Below are positions 10,552 to 21,168 of a stretch of DNA of 54,307 nt, piece by piece. The stretch is from Planctomycetaceae bacterium (GTDB taxonomy: Bacteria > Planctomycetota > Planctomycetia > Planctomycetales > Planctomycetaceae). The notes beneath the pieces were generated by a model. It searched no databases and was not told the origin of the DNA. It saw only the letters and a program-made list of their open reading frames with translations. Location: the NCBI GenBank assembly GCA_029243145.1, contig JAQWSQ010000012.1, positions 1 to 54,307 of the forward strand, written 5' to 3'. Position 1 is the stretch's first letter; every line of letters starts with the position of its first letter. A program made the translations under genes and the position numbers.

Positions 10552-12279
10552 ATGTCTGATCAAAATGGCCTTAGTAAACTCGAAATCCTCAAAGAGAACA
10601 GCCGACAGTTCCGCGGCACAATTGCCGAAGAACTTGTGAATGGAGAAGACAATTTCTCGGGTGATGCCGTTCAGTTATTGAAGCATCACGGCATGTATCA
10701 GCAAGATGATCGTGATCTGCGAAAAGCCAAAAACCCGGATGGTACCCCCAAAGGGAAAACATTCATCTGTATGGTGCGAACTCGCATACCTGGCGGGAAA
10801 GTGAATGCGAAGGACTTTCTGACGCATCTCGACCTTTGTGAGAAGTATGGCGATGGCACCTTGCGAGTGACGACCCGACAAGGGTTTCAACTCCATCATG
10901 TTGTCAAAGATAACCTCAAAGAGACCATGCGGGGAATCAACGAAACCTTGCTCACCACACTGGCCGCCTGCGGAGATGTCGAACGCAATGTCATGTGTTG
11001 CCCGGCGCCTCATAAAAACAACAAAATCTGGGATCAGATGCAGGAAGATACCGACAAAGTTGCCGAACATCTGAAACCGCAAACAACCGCCTATGCAGAT
11101 ATCTGGTTGCGTGATGCCGATGACACCGAAAGCGGCAGCGGAGAAAAAATTGCCGAGTTCAAACCGGTCGAAGAACCGATTTACGGCGAACGCTATCTCC
11201 CCCGTAAATTCAAAACTGCATTTGCTCTCCCGGAAGATAACTGCATCGATATTTACACTCAGGATCTTGGTTTTCTGGGGATTGTCGAGAACGATGAGCT
11301 GATTGGGTACAACGTCATTGTTGGTGGAGGGATGGGAACCACTCCTTCCGTCAAAGACACGTTCCCGGCCGCCGGCCAGAAGATGACCTATGTCTCACGA
11401 GATCAGGTTTGTGCCATTGCCGAAGCGATCGTCAAAGTGCAGCGAGATTTCGGGAATCGCGAGAATCGCAAACGTGCTCGTATGAAGTACCTGATCTTCG
11501 ATTGGGGTTTGGAGAAATTCAAAACGAAGGTCGAAGAATACTTCGGAGCTTCACTTCCCGAACCCCATGCTGCCGACGTGACGGGCGTGGAAGATCATAT
11601 GGGTTGGTACGAACAAGGTGACGGAAAACTGTTTCTCGGGATCAACGTGCAATGCGGTCGTATTAAAGATGATGGTGACGCTCGGTACAAAACGGGGATC
11701 AGAACGCTGATTGAAAAATATGGCATGGAAACGCGACTGACGGCGCGACAGGGTGTTATCCTGTGCGACATCGATCCGTCCGAGAAGGAGAGCATCAATA
11801 CGATCCTGCGTGAGCACGGCATGATTCCGGCTGAGGAACTGACGCTCCTCAACCGTTACTCGATGGCCTGCCCGGCGTTCCCCACTTGCGGGTTGTCGAT
11901 CACCGAATCGGAGCGTGCGATCGAAGGGATTTTGGAAGAACTCGAAGGCGAGATGCGCACACTGGGCATCATCGAAGAAAAAATTGCTCTACACATGACC
12001 GGTTGCCCCAACGGTTGCGCTCGCCCCTATGTGCCCGACATCGGGTTGGTCGGCAAGGCGAAAGACAAGTACACCGTTTTTCTGGGTGGAAACGCAGAAG
12101 GGACACGAGTCAACTACATCTATAAAGATCTGGTGCCTCGTGCTGAAATTCTCTCGACCTTGCGTCCTGCTTTCACTCACTTCAAAGACGAACGAGAAGT
12201 GGGAGAATCGTTCGGCAACTTCTGTCACCGCATCGGCCAAGAAGAAATGCAGGCACACGCAGAATCGTTCGGTTCGTGA
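10552..12279 (+). CDS. Siroheme-dependent sulfite reductase (ferredoxin type)
   Basis: A 575-residue siroheme/4Fe-4S reductase. It has the two half-repeats of the family and the cluster ligands in CPAFPTC (C-x5-C) and TGCPNGC (C-x3-C), followed by RPYVPDIGLVG. Sulfite rather than nitrite reduction is suggested by TTRQGFQLHHV and by PRKFKTAFA, where two lysines occupy the sulfite-binding positions; nitrite reductases normally have Asn at the second. The gene is single and has no flavoprotein subunit beside it, so ferredoxin is the probable donor. GGGAG precedes the ATG. The six-electron reduction gives sulfide for cysteine synthesis. Nitrite reductase is the main alternative. Confidence 0.88.
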   Translation: MSDQNGLSKLEILKENSRQFRGTIAEELVNGEDNFSGDAVQLLKHHGMYQQDDRDLRKAKNPDGTPKGKTFICMVRTRIPGGKVNAKDFLTHLDLCEKYGDGTLRVTTRQGFQLHHVVKDNLKETMRGINETLLTTLAACGDVERNVMCCPAPHKNNKIWDQMQEDTDKVAEHLKPQTTAYADIWLRDADDTESGSGEKIAEFKPVEEPIYGERYLPRKFKTAFALPEDNCIDIYTQDLGFLGIVENDELIGYNVIVGGGMGTTPSVKDTFPAAGQKMTYVSRDQVCAIAEAIVKVQRDFGNRENRKRARMKYLIFDWGLEKFKTKVEEYFGASLPEPHAADVTGVEDHMGWYEQGDGKLFLGINVQCGRIKDDGDARYKTGIRTLIEKYGMETRLTARQGVILCDIDPSEKESINTILREHGMIPAEELTLLNRYSMACPAFPTCGLSITESERAIEGILEELEGEMRTLGIIEEKIALHMTGCPNGCARPYVPDIGLVGKAKDKYTVFLGGNAEGTRVNYIYKDLVPRAEILSTLRPAFTHFKDEREVGESFGNFCHRIGQEEMQAHAESFGS

Positions 12280-12762
12280 TCAAATCCAACCGATAATTTG
12301 AGGCTAATAAAACGGCAGAATGACCGATTTGATCGAGTTTGCACTCTTCTTGTGTGTAAATTTTTCATTAACGTAACTATCTTCTCTCTATGGGATTAGG
12401 TCACATTTCATCACATTGATCGATGGATTGACAGAAAATCCCGGTTGTTTCATCGATCAATTACCGACAACTTCCGAATAGGTGATGAACTTGGCCTACA
12501 AAAAATCACGTTCTGTATTGCCCATCAATTGTCAATTCTGACTCGGCAGAACGCGATCATAAATATTGATCAGATCACTCACGGCATTCGCCGGAGTTAT
12601 AAAACCATAATCGACAAAATTAGGATCAGTCGAAACTGACCGTACTCATCACTCATCGAAACAAAATTGTTTAGCTGTGAAGTGTTCAATTTGTGTTCGT
12701 TCATCCCTCGAACTTTCACACATAGTTTTTTTTATTTTTTGGTCTTATCAATGGAGGTCACG
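12280..12762. other. Intergenic region with a 9-bp inverted repeat
   Basis: About 480 bp with no coding evidence; it is AT-richer than the flanking genes. It holds the inverted repeat listed separately at 12417-12459 and a T-rich run at 12726-12740 just before the ribosome-binding site of the DUF1559 gene. I see no clear terminator for the sulfite reductase gene. Confidence 0.5.
12417..12459 (+). promoter_or_regulatory. Inverted repeat enclosing a TTGACA box
   Basis: Perfect 9-bp arms TGATCGATG (12417-12425) and CATCGATCA (12451-12459) flank a 25-nt centre containing TTGACA at 12428-12433. It could be an operator over a -35 element, or a large-loop hairpin at the sulfite reductase mRNA end. 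No matching -10 was found: the hexamer at 17-bp spacing is CATCGA. Confidence 0.35.
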
Positions 12763-13764
<1,002 letters not shown>

Positions 13765-13782
13765 TTAACTGAATATCAATTG

Positions 13783-13826
13783 AGGGACCCCCGCTTTTCA
13801 GCTAAAGAAGCGGGCCCCTTCTTCTT
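13783..13826 (+). terminator. Stem-loop terminator after the DUF1559 gene
   Basis: CCCGCTT (13789-13795) pairs with AAGCGGG (13808-13814), with extra outer G/C pairing, and is followed by CCCC and the T-rich run TTCTTCTT. It lies between the DUF1559 gene and the lipoprotein gene and may act as a partial terminator between them. Confidence 0.65.
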
Positions 13827-13855
13827 ATCAAGTGCTCAACTATGTCAGGACATCT

Positions 13856-14311
13856 ATGTCACGCATGTCATGCTTTAACAATATGTTGTTGGTTTGTTTG
13901 ATTTCAATTCCTCTTGGTTGTGGAGAGGGTGTGTCCGATTATGATGGCCCCAAACGAGTAGCCGTCTCGGGTGAAGTCATGCTGGATGGAGAGCCTGTTC
14001 CTTCAGGAATGATTACGTTCATCGCTGAAGATTCGAGTCAACGATCTGTCACCGCAGGCATTGGAGGTGGCAATTACAATATCCCTGAAGGAAGTGGACC
14101 CAATCTGGGTGCATACAAGGTCAAAATTTCTTCGCCCCAGCCATCGACTGATGCTCCAACGGATGAAGAAGCAGACTATGATGCCAGAGCAGAAGACGAA
14201 GAAAGCAATTTCACCGAAACAATTCCTGCCAACTATAATGCTGATACTGAACTGACAGTCGAAATCAAAGCGGGAGCGAACACACACAACTTTGATCTGG
14301 ACTCTGAGTAG
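13856..14311 (+). CDS. Small lipoprotein with carboxypeptidase-regulatory-like fold
   Basis: A 151-residue lipoprotein. The ATG at 13856 has CAGGA about 5 nt upstream, so I use it rather than the GTG at 13832. The signal ends in SIPLGC, acylated at about Cys22. The mature part starts with an acidic linker, then VSGEVMLDGEPVPSGMITFI, a beta-sandwich pattern typical of planctomycete proteins encoded right after DUF1559 genes. Later residues are acidic (DEEADYDARAEDEESN), ending in ELTVEIKAGANTHNFDL. Such pairs are frequent in this phylum; the shared role is not known. The partner upstream is broken here while this gene is intact. Confidence 0.82.
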   Translation: MSRMSCFNNMLLVCLISIPLGCGEGVSDYDGPKRVAVSGEVMLDGEPVPSGMITFIAEDSSQRSVTAGIGGGNYNIPEGSGPNLGAYKVKISSPQPSTDAPTDEEADYDARAEDEESNFTETIPANYNADTELTVEIKAGANTHNFDLDSE

Positions 14312-14338
14312 GAAGTTTAAGCTCGGTTCGAATCTGAC

Positions 14339-17308
14339 CTACTCGATCCCCTCCAGGCTGCGGGTCTGCTCGAGATTCAAGTCGTGAGTCGAAGGGCGAA
14401 ACTGCATCACTTTTGCTTCAACGCGGGTTAACTCATCGCCCGGTCGTTTTTGGCGCCAAATTGTTGTATAGCGATCACCCAGCGCACGGAACCGATACTT
14501 TTGATCTTTCTGGCTGAAGGTCACCATATCGGCTCGGGCACGAAATTGTTCTTTGTCTTTGCCTTCCAGTTTCACATTTCCTGACGCTCGTAATTCCAAC
14601 CAGGAATTCCCCAAGGCATCGGCTTCGGTGCGTGCGACATCGAGTTCTTCACTACGAATCCAACCTCCCTCATCGGGAAGATCGTGTGGATCGATTTTCA
14701 TACCCGGTTGTGCGACCGGGCCGTAGACAATTTTGACACCATTTTCAAAATGTGTAATGCGTTGATCGAGATACCCGTCAATGTCGCCATTAAAAACGAT
14801 TTCAAGATACTCCCATCCTGCGTTGGGTTTTGGCTTGGACGCATCGGCCACAGGCGGAGATCTCTCAGAACCACTAAATCCTATTGGTGTGCCGTCAGAA
14901 AGTCTCCAGAGATATATCACTCCAGGGCCAATGATACGCGTCTGGTTCACGCCACGTTCGTAGACCAGTTTCCCGAACTCTCCTTGTCGGATTTCTGTCA
15001 ACTTCCCATCTTCATATTCTTCACTGTCCACTTCTACGCCATAAAGGCACTCCAGCCGTTCAATTTCGGGTTTCTGATCAGGGCCTTGACCGGGCTGCGA
15101 GCCTTGTTCCTGAAAATCGATGCGAGAATCGAGTCGTACCAACATTTCTTGACATTGAATGGTGCTTTTCCCTAGTTGCGTACGCACTCCGTCATAGAAC
15201 CTGGCATCTCGACCATCGAACTCCATTTTTTCATTCCACCAAACCTTCAGGAGTTCGGGACTCGGCAAGCGGTTTCCATTCAGATCCGAATACACCTCCT
15301 GCATCATCACCCCCGGACCGGTGACCCAGGTACGATTCGAAGAACGATCCAGATTTAAGAGATTCCCGGCCAAACTCATTTTCGCATCCGTGATTCTGGC
15401 GGGGCTTCCAAAGACTTGCACAACCTGTTTCACATTGCCGGCGTCCCGATTGCGCATTTCGACGCGATCACCGATGATTTCCAACGGTTGCGACCCATCA
15501 AGTTTCGGTTGAGTCAATTTCACGTCCCCCGTCGTCACTACACCACCAACATAAGACGATTCTTGATCCTCACTGAGATAAAACAACACTTGAATCAAAT
15601 CGGCCCAAGCGTGATAAGGCTCAAGAACCTCCTCCGGTGCTGCAATTTGTGCAGCGGGAGATCGAGATTCGTTTTGATAATGGACAGGTTGAACACGTTT
15701 TTTTATGACGTTATTTTTTGCGCGAGGCGTTTGGCTGATTCCCGGAGTCACCGGGGCGACCTGTTTGAACCAAACTTCTAGCCGCTTCGTGGAACCTTTG
15801 AAAGAAGGATGAGCCATACGAACATTGCCCAGCGCCAACATGTTTTGTGGCTCCATACCATCACCACTCCAACTCGCAGCGGGAGAGGCAGAACGCGGTT
15901 TGGGCGTCGCGGATTCTGTTTGCTTGATCCACAATTTAATGTGATCAGCCGCCAATCCTAATTGATCAGCGGGTTGAGTGACAATGGCTCGTTGATCGAG
16001 TTCAATCAAATATAAACCAGACCCCTGTTCGGGAAACACGCGAAGCTGTCGTTCCCAACTGGTCCGCAGTTGCAACTCTCGATTCAACTCGTCGTAATAG
16101 AACAATTCTCCTATGCCATCGCAGACCACCGAAGTTAATTCACCCTCTTCATCATGTTGCAAAACAATCGAAGGAGAATAGATTTTCGTTTGACGCTGCG
16201 AGACCACCACTTGGTCAGACGGATCTTGCAAAGTCGCGACCCGCGTGATTTGATTGTAATGAAACTTGTCCATCTCGGCTTCAATACCATTTTGCTTCGA
16301 AACAAATGTGACACGGCGACTCACCGCTGAAGCGTCAATTTCTGTCAGCACCAAGTCGTCCTGGATCCCTCGAAACTCCTCGTCATCGTTCTCCGAGACA
16401 TCCGCGGTTTTCGCAGTTTCGGAGGAAAACAACAGCTTGAGAATATCGCAGTTGAGTGAATCAGGCTGATCGGTTCCCGTGCTGGAAAACCCGGACGGAG
16501 CCACGACACTCACCCGATCTCGAAAGGTGGCGACATTCAATTTGGTATCGAAGACCAGCCCGCCATCACAATTCACGACGAGCTTATCGATGTTTTCTGT
16601 CTGTTCGGGATAGACTTCCAAAAAAACTTTTCTACGAAACGTGATCTTATCCAAGCCGGCAACCGCGAAGTCTTCTTTAGAAATTAGTGCGCGGTCGATC
16701 ATCACATCTAATCGTATTCCATCGGCACGTCCACGATGTTTCCCAAACTGAAATTCCACCATTTGATCGCTGTAGATATATTTGTTCTCTTCGGAGTAGA
16801 CAAATTTCCGACCGGTAATTTCCAATCCATTCGGACCCGTGATCCGCACTTTGCCTTCTAAAGCGCCTTCCACCGGTCGACCCGTATCAGGGTTTTGCAT
16901 CGAGAACTGATTGGAAAATCGAATCCGGGCCGATTCCGATTGCATCGTCAGGGGGCGATCTGTCTTACTTTTTAGAACCATCGCGAACGGCGTAAACTCA
17001 ATCGCATTTTCAGGGTCATCTGGATGATAAGAACGGTGTATCCAATCGTTGAAGTAAAGATGCGAACTCTCACGGTTCACCATGTAGTCCGCATCCAGTT
17101 CCCACGAATATTCCAACTCGCGCGGCACGAGATATTTCTTGGCCAACTCAAGCGGCTCGGAAGGTCGTTTGGGAGCCGGGAGTGATTTGGGAACCGCTTG
17201 TTCAAGTGTTTGGACACCAATCAACGCATTCATCACCAGCGCATAGACCATGTACAGGCCGAAGAGACCTGATACGACCGATGTTGTCAGTACGCTGCGT
17301 GAATTCAC
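14339..17308 (-). CDS. Giant LptC/LptA-like (OstA-fold) membrane-anchored protein
   Basis: A 989-residue protein with one N-terminal membrane segment (VLTTSVVSGLFGLYMVYALV, about 7-26) and a long beta-rich extracytoplasmic part. It contains many short blocks of the type EGKVRITGPNGLEITGRKF, DQMVEFQFGKHRGRADGIRL, and LGNVRMAHPSFKGSTKRLEV, in which a strand about a defined molecule is followed by a charged turn. This resembles the OstA/LptA jelly-roll repeats. It lies 24 bp downstream of kdsD on the same strand; in proteobacteria kdsD clusters with lptC and lptA. I infer an LPS-transport bridge protein. It is far longer than LptC or LptA (about 185-190). The family call is a fold-level reading, not a sequence match. 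Confidence 0.6.
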   Translation of the reverse strand: MNSRSVLTTSVVSGLFGLYMVYALVMNALIGVQTLEQAVPKSLPAPKRPSEPLELAKKYLVPRELEYSWELDADYMVNRESSHLYFNDWIHRSYHPDDPENAIEFTPFAMVLKSKTDRPLTMQSESARIRFSNQFSMQNPDTGRPVEGALEGKVRITGPNGLEITGRKFVYSEENKYIYSDQMVEFQFGKHRGRADGIRLDVMIDRALISKEDFAVAGLDKITFRRKVFLEVYPEQTENIDKLVVNCDGGLVFDTKLNVATFRDRVSVVAPSGFSSTGTDQPDSLNCDILKLLFSSETAKTADVSENDDEEFRGIQDDLVLTEIDASAVSRRVTFVSKQNGIEAEMDKFHYNQITRVATLQDPSDQVVVSQRQTKIYSPSIVLQHDEEGELTSVVCDGIGELFYYDELNRELQLRTSWERQLRVFPEQGSGLYLIELDQRAIVTQPADQLGLAADHIKLWIKQTESATPKPRSASPAASWSGDGMEPQNMLALGNVRMAHPSFKGSTKRLEVWFKQVAPVTPGISQTPRAKNNVIKKRVQPVHYQNESRSPAAQIAAPEEVLEPYHAWADLIQVLFYLSEDQESSYVGGVVTTGDVKLTQPKLDGSQPLEIIGDRVEMRNRDAGNVKQVVQVFGSPARITDAKMSLAGNLLNLDRSSNRTWVTGPGVMMQEVYSDLNGNRLPSPELLKVWWNEKMEFDGRDARFYDGVRTQLGKSTIQCQEMLVRLDSRIDFQEQGSQPGQGPDQKPEIERLECLYGVEVDSEEYEDGKLTEIRQGEFGKLVYERGVNQTRIIGPGVIYLWRLSDGTPIGFSGSERSPPVADASKPKPNAGWEYLEIVFNGDIDGYLDQRITHFENGVKIVYGPVAQPGMKIDPHDLPDEGGWIRSEELDVARTEADALGNSWLELRASGNVKLEGKDKEQFRARADMVTFSQKDQKYRFRALGDRYTTIWRQKRPGDELTRVEAKVMQFRPSTHDLNLEQTRSLEGIE

Positions 17309-17332
17309 AATAAAACCTGTGGCAGGTGGGAA

Positions 17333-18355
17333 CTAATCTTCTTTTTCTTGGGGCATCAAACCAATCACATCTGTAATGTCGATCAGGCCGATGGGATGCT
17401 GTCGATCATCAATGACGGGCAACTCGCTGATTTTTCGTTCTGTCAACAATTCCACAACTTCCGACAAAATCGCATCGGGAGTCGTGGTGACGGGTGAGCG
17501 GGTCATCACGTCGGCGATGGGAGAATCGAGGGGCGGTTGACGATGTTGACTGAATAAACGAGCCAAATCGCTGTCTGTGAACAAACCCGATAAGCAACCT
17601 TCGCCATCGACCAACATCACGGCCCCGGTCCGACGACCCGAATCATCAACTCGACTGAAGACTTCGCGGATCGAGGTTGATTCGTTTGCAATTCGTAATT
17701 GGTCGATGCCGCGCATCGTCTCTCGAACGGTTTTCAGTTGCTGGCCGAGACTACCACCCGGATGGAACTTGGCAAATTCTTGTGGAGTGAATGATCGCTT
17801 CTGACTCAGCACAATCGCCAAGGCGTCGCCAACGGCCAACATCACCGAAGTGCTGACGGTCGGGGCCAAGCTGTGAAGATCGGCTTCGCGGTGTCGTCCT
17901 ATCGCCAGCACAATATCGGCGCTCGATCCCAGTGTGCTGAGATGATCGCTCGTGATGGCAATGATGGGAACTTGTAAATCTTTGATGATGGGCAGCAACC
18001 GACAGACCTCTTCGGTCTCGCCGCTATGTGATAATGCCAGGACCACATCATTGGGATGGATACATCCCAAATCTCCGTGGACGGCTTCTGCCGGATGCAA
18101 TAAAAATGAACGAGTCCCCGTCGAAGAGAAAGTGGCGGCCAACTTTCGACCAATCAAACCAGCCTTGCCCATGCCGGTGACGATCACACTTCCTTGGCAA
18201 TGGTCGATCAATTCAACCGCGTCACAGAATGCACCATCCAATGATTCCGACATGGCAAGCAGCGCACTCGCTTCGGCTCGGATGATTTCTCGTCCGGTTC
18301 GGAGTTGCTCCAAAGAGGAGTTTAGCGCACGGTATGAAGGTGCCGGCAGATTCAT
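17333..18355 (-). CDS. kdsD: D-arabinose 5-phosphate isomerase, KdsD/KpsF family
   Basis: Converts D-ribulose 5-phosphate to D-arabinose 5-phosphate, the first step of Kdo synthesis for LPS. The 340 residues comprise an N-terminal SIS domain (about 45-190; VIVTGMGKAGLIGRKLAATF, HPAEAVHGDLG with the catalytic-type His, SHSGETEEV) and a linker with FHPGGSLGQQL. Two CBS domains follow (about 210-335; GAVMLVDGEGCLSGLFTDSDLA and ISELPVIDDRQHPIGLIDITDV). Length and domain order match KdsD fully. It is the upstream gene of a two-gene unit with the LptC/A-like protein. Divergent from the metallophosphoesterase. Confidence 0.95.
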   Translation of the reverse strand: MNLPAPSYRALNSSLEQLRTGREIIRAEASALLAMSESLDGAFCDAVELIDHCQGSVIVTGMGKAGLIGRKLAATFSSTGTRSFLLHPAEAVHGDLGCIHPNDVVLALSHSGETEEVCRLLPIIKDLQVPIIAITSDHLSTLGSSADIVLAIGRHREADLHSLAPTVSTSVMLAVGDALAIVLSQKRSFTPQEFAKFHPGGSLGQQLKTVRETMRGIDQLRIANESTSIREVFSRVDDSGRRTGAVMLVDGEGCLSGLFTDSDLARLFSQHRQPPLDSPIADVMTRSPVTTTPDAILSEVVELLTERKISELPVIDDRQHPIGLIDITDVIGLMPQEKED

Positions 18356-18495
18356 GACGACGTCATCCTTGACTCAGCGTCAGATTATGCGGGGAAATAA
18401 GGTTCGGAAGCATAGTTCAGGTAGGACTTTCGGTCAATGTGAACAACGACCGGGAGATACGGGAGCTGTGCGAATTCCAGGAAAGATAGGCAGTT

Positions 18496-18979
18496 TTGAA
18501 AACCGCAAAAACCGAGAAAATTGGTGTGATTTCAGACACTCACGGCCTGTTGATGCCAGAAGTGATCGAGCGACTACAAGGAGTGTCGCGAATTTTGCAC
18601 GCGGGCGATGTTGGTAGTCCAGAAATATTAGATCAATTAAACGAGATCGCCCCGGTCACCGTACGTAGTCAGGGGTAACGTGGACTATCATGGAATACTC
18701 GCCGACTTACCGTTGCACGAAGCGGTTGAAGTGGGCGAGCATCTGGTCCACATCACTCATATTCAGGAGGAGATCGATCTTGATCCTGAAACGGCTGAAA
18801 TGTCGATGGTGATTTTTGGTCACACCCATTCACCCGTGATTGAGCAACGCGGATCTGTCACTTGGTTCAATCCGGGATCGGTCGGTCCTCGGCGTTTCAG
18901 TCTTCCCGTCTCGATGGGCTTTCTTCATCTAGAAGAAGATGGCACCTTGCGACCCGAACTGATTGAACTCGATGTTTGA
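18496..18979 (+). pseudogene. YfcE-type metallophosphoesterase, disrupted by a 4-bp duplication
   Basis: Two frames join into a YfcE/MJ0936-like phosphoesterase of about 159 residues. Frame 1 starts at a TTG (18496) and carries the metal-binding motifs SDTHG and HAGDVG. It ends in VTVRSQG-stop. Frame 2 carries GNVDYH, GHTHSPVIEQRG and WFNPGSVGPRR. At the join, CGTA occurs twice in tandem (18660-18663 and 18664-18667). Removing one copy gives VTVVRGNVDYHG, exactly the family consensus. A tandem duplication therefore broke an otherwise complete gene. The second part starts with a GTG at 18680 but would lack the first metal site, so it is unlikely to be active. Confidence 0.85.
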
Positions 18980-19083
18980 GGAGTTGGGACATTCCTTCTA
19001 ATCTAGTGTCTCGGATCGATGAAATATTATCTGGCTATTTGTAAATTTTTGGAATGATCATTTCTGGAATGCGTTGCAAAAAT

Positions 19084-19120
19084 CCTTCTCCTCCCAAGGA
19101 GGAGAGGGTGGCATGCAGGT
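19084..19120. repeat. REP-like palindromic repeat, copy 2
   Basis: A hairpin (CCTTCTCCTCC at 19084-19094 with GGAGGAGAGGG at 19098-19108) is followed by the tail shared exactly with the copy at 3-40. It lies in the gap between the metallophosphoesterase and HAD genes. Confidence 0.6.
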
Positions 19121-19218
19121 TGCCGAGATTTTCAATACTGATCGAACTTTCCAAAGCCGCAGACTACTGAACTAAGCCTCTGAAAAAACACGACACTGGA
19201 TGCTGAGAAAGTGACACC

Positions 19219-19836
19219 ATGATCAAAACGTTTCTGTTCGATCTGGGGAATGTCTTGCTGTTCTTCTCCCACGACCGCATGTGCCAGCAGATTGGCGCAT
19301 TGTGTCACAAGAGTGGTTCAGAAATTCGCGAACTCCTGTTTGGAGGCGACCAGAATCTCAATTTTGACCGAGGCACGATCTCGGAATCCGAGTTTCTGTC
19401 CTGGCTCGAAACAGAAACCGATTCGACACTCAAGCTCGAAGAACTACGAACTGCCGTTGCCGATATTTTCACACCCAACGAAACCATGTTCCCGATACTC
19501 GATGAGCTAAAAAAACGAGGCCACCGTCTTGTGTTGTTCTCCAATACGAACATCACGCATATCGAATTTGTTCGCAGAGAGTACGCTGTCCTGCAAAAGT
19601 TTGACCACCTGATTCTCTCTTACGAAGTGGAAGCGGTGAAACCAGAAGTTGGCATCTACGAGGCCGCCTTGCGGGCGATTGAATGTGAGCCTGAACACTG
19701 TTTTTACACAGACGACATTGCGGAATATGTGATCGCCGGTCGTCAACACGGCCTTCAGGCCGAGATTTTCACGACGGCCGCCTCGTTTGTGGAACAGCTA
19801 CAATTGCGGGGAGTTGACCTAGGTCATTTGCTGTAA
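19219..19836 (+). CDS. HAD-superfamily hydrolase (subfamily IA)
   Basis: A 205-residue soluble phosphatase-like protein. It has the HAD motif I FLFDLGNVL (nucleophile Asp9), motif II in LVLFSNTN, motif III Lys in EAVKPEVGIYEAAL and motif IV in CFYTDDIAEYV. The helical cap after motif I (about residues 18-75) is typical of subfamily IA, class of YihX-type sugar phosphatases or epoxide-hydrolase-like HADs. The substrate cannot be read from the sequence. The gene is flanked by intergenic gaps on both sides and appears monocistronic. Confidence 0.88.
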   Translation: MIKTFLFDLGNVLLFFSHDRMCQQIGALCHKSGSEIRELLFGGDQNLNFDRGTISESEFLSWLETETDSTLKLEELRTAVADIFTPNETMFPILDELKKRGHRLVLFSNTNITHIEFVRREYAVLQKFDHLILSYEVEAVKPEVGIYEAALRAIECEPEHCFYTDDIAEYVIAGRQHGLQAEIFTTAASFVEQLQLRGVDLGHLL

Positions 19837-20202
19837 CTCTCATGAAAATCATAGGATCCGTCACTCAACACCTCACCACGGTCACTCTTGGATGATCGGG
19901 TAGAAAATTCCGGGTTGTCAGGATTTGATGCCGAGACGGAAAATATTTCATGAATGCGGGTTACGTCACATTGGTGCTGCTTGAAACAATCAATTTTCCC
20001 GCCTACAGTGACGAAACGGACAAAGTCGACCTCTCAGGATGAAGATCGGCTTCAAAAAGAAGATCCAACGGCTCGGATGCTGATTACGTAGCTATTTGCA
20101 GACGCACAAGTTGCGTCACTGATATGAAATTCATTTGCCATCCTTTTGAGAACTCTCGCCGCGAGATTTCTCTCGACCTAATATCAACAGCGGGAAATTG
20201 CG
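19837..20202. other. Intergenic region upstream of the ABC operon
   Basis: About 365 bp without coding evidence. The best feature is the promoter candidate at 19981-20009, listed separately. That would leave a leader of about 185 nt before the ATG at 20203. Confidence 0.5.
19981..20009 (+). promoter_or_regulatory. Sigma-70-like promoter for the ABC operon
   Basis: TTGAAA at 19981-19986, exactly 17 bp, then TACAGT at 20004-20009. Five of six and four of six positions match consensus. It lies upstream of the three-gene ABC operon with no intervening gene. Confidence 0.5.
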
Positions 20203-21117
20203 ATGTCTGAAAATGCTGTCATCGAGATTCGCAACCTCACGAAAATCTACCGAGACTTTTGGGGCCGACCCAAAGTTCGCGCCGTCAACTCTTTGAGTCT
20301 CGATGTCAAACCGGGGGAAGTCTTCGGATTGCTGGGGCCGAACGGATCGGGAAAAACGACCACCATTAAAATGCTGTTGGGATTATTGTTCCCGTCAGAA
20401 GGTGAGATTCGAATTCTCGGCAAACCAGCCACCGATGTCTCTAAGAACGAGTACATTGGCTATCTACCCGAAGAATCCTATCTCTACCGTTTTTTGAATG
20501 CGGAAGAGACCTTGGACTTCTACGGTCGCCTGTTCGACATGACAACCGCCGAGCGAAAACAACGGACCGACGAATTGATCAAGATGGTCGGCTTGGATAA
20601 AGCTCGCCGTCGTCAGTTGAAAGAATACTCCAAAGGGATGACACGCCGCATTGGTCTCGCCCAAGCGTTGATCAACAACCCGAAACTGGTCCTCCTCGAT
20701 GAACCGACTTCCGGTCTCGACCCGATCGGTACGCGTGAGATGAAAGACCTGATCATCAAACTGAAGGAAGAGGGTAAGACGGTCGTCATGTGCAGCCACC
20801 TGTTGGCCGACGTGCAGGATGTCTGTGATCGAATCGCGATTCTTTACAACGGTGAACTCAAACAGCTCGGCAAGGTGGACGAATTGTTGGCCTCTCAGGA
20901 TAAGACACAAATTGTCTCTTCCTTACTGAGCGATGAAGCGGTTAATGAGATCAAAGCCGTCATCACCAAACACAATGGAACGGTTGAAGAAGTCACAAAC
21001 CCGACAACCAGTCTGGAAGAACTCTTCCTGCAAACGGTCGCGGAAAGTCAGGCTCGTCCAGGACAACGTTTTGTTGCGGAGTCAGAAAAAGCGGCCAACA
21101 CAACTACTGTCGACTAA
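20203..21117 (+). CDS. ABC transporter ATP-binding protein
   Basis: A 304-residue ATPase of the ABC-2/CcmA-like group. Walker A is [14 protein letters not shown] at about 45-58, the signature is [15 protein letters not shown] (a non-canonical LSGGQ with KGM), Walker B is [12 protein letters not shown], and the switch His is in VVMCSHLL. The last 70 residues are an extra C-terminal domain typical of multidrug/efflux ATPases of this group. It forms an operon with the permease 51 bp downstream and the 457-residue protein. The cargo is unknown; ABC-2 systems in this context usually export or assemble envelope components. Confidence 0.94.
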   Translation: MSENAVIEIRNLTKIYRDFWGRPKVRAVNSLSLDVKPGEVFGLLGPNGSGKTTTIKMLLGLLFPSEGEIRILGKPATDVSKNEYIGYLPEESYLYRFLNAEETLDFYGRLFDMTTAERKQRTDELIKMVGLDKARRRQLKEYSKGMTRRIGLAQALINNPKLVLLDEPTSGLDPIGTREMKDLIIKLKEEGKTVVMCSHLLADVQDVCDRIAILYNGELKQLGKVDELLASQDKTQIVSSLLSDEAVNEIKAVITKHNGTVEEVTNPTTSLEELFLQTVAESQARPGQRFVAESEKAANTTTVD

Positions 21118-21168
21118 AAGCTGCTGCCCGTTCTTTGACTTCCTCGTTGTAGCCGGATCGAAAAAATA

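Noticed and set aside
10552..12279. Nitrite reductase
   Set aside because: The KFK-type lysine pair and TTRQGFQLHHV fit sulfite reductase better, though function cannot be proven from sequence.
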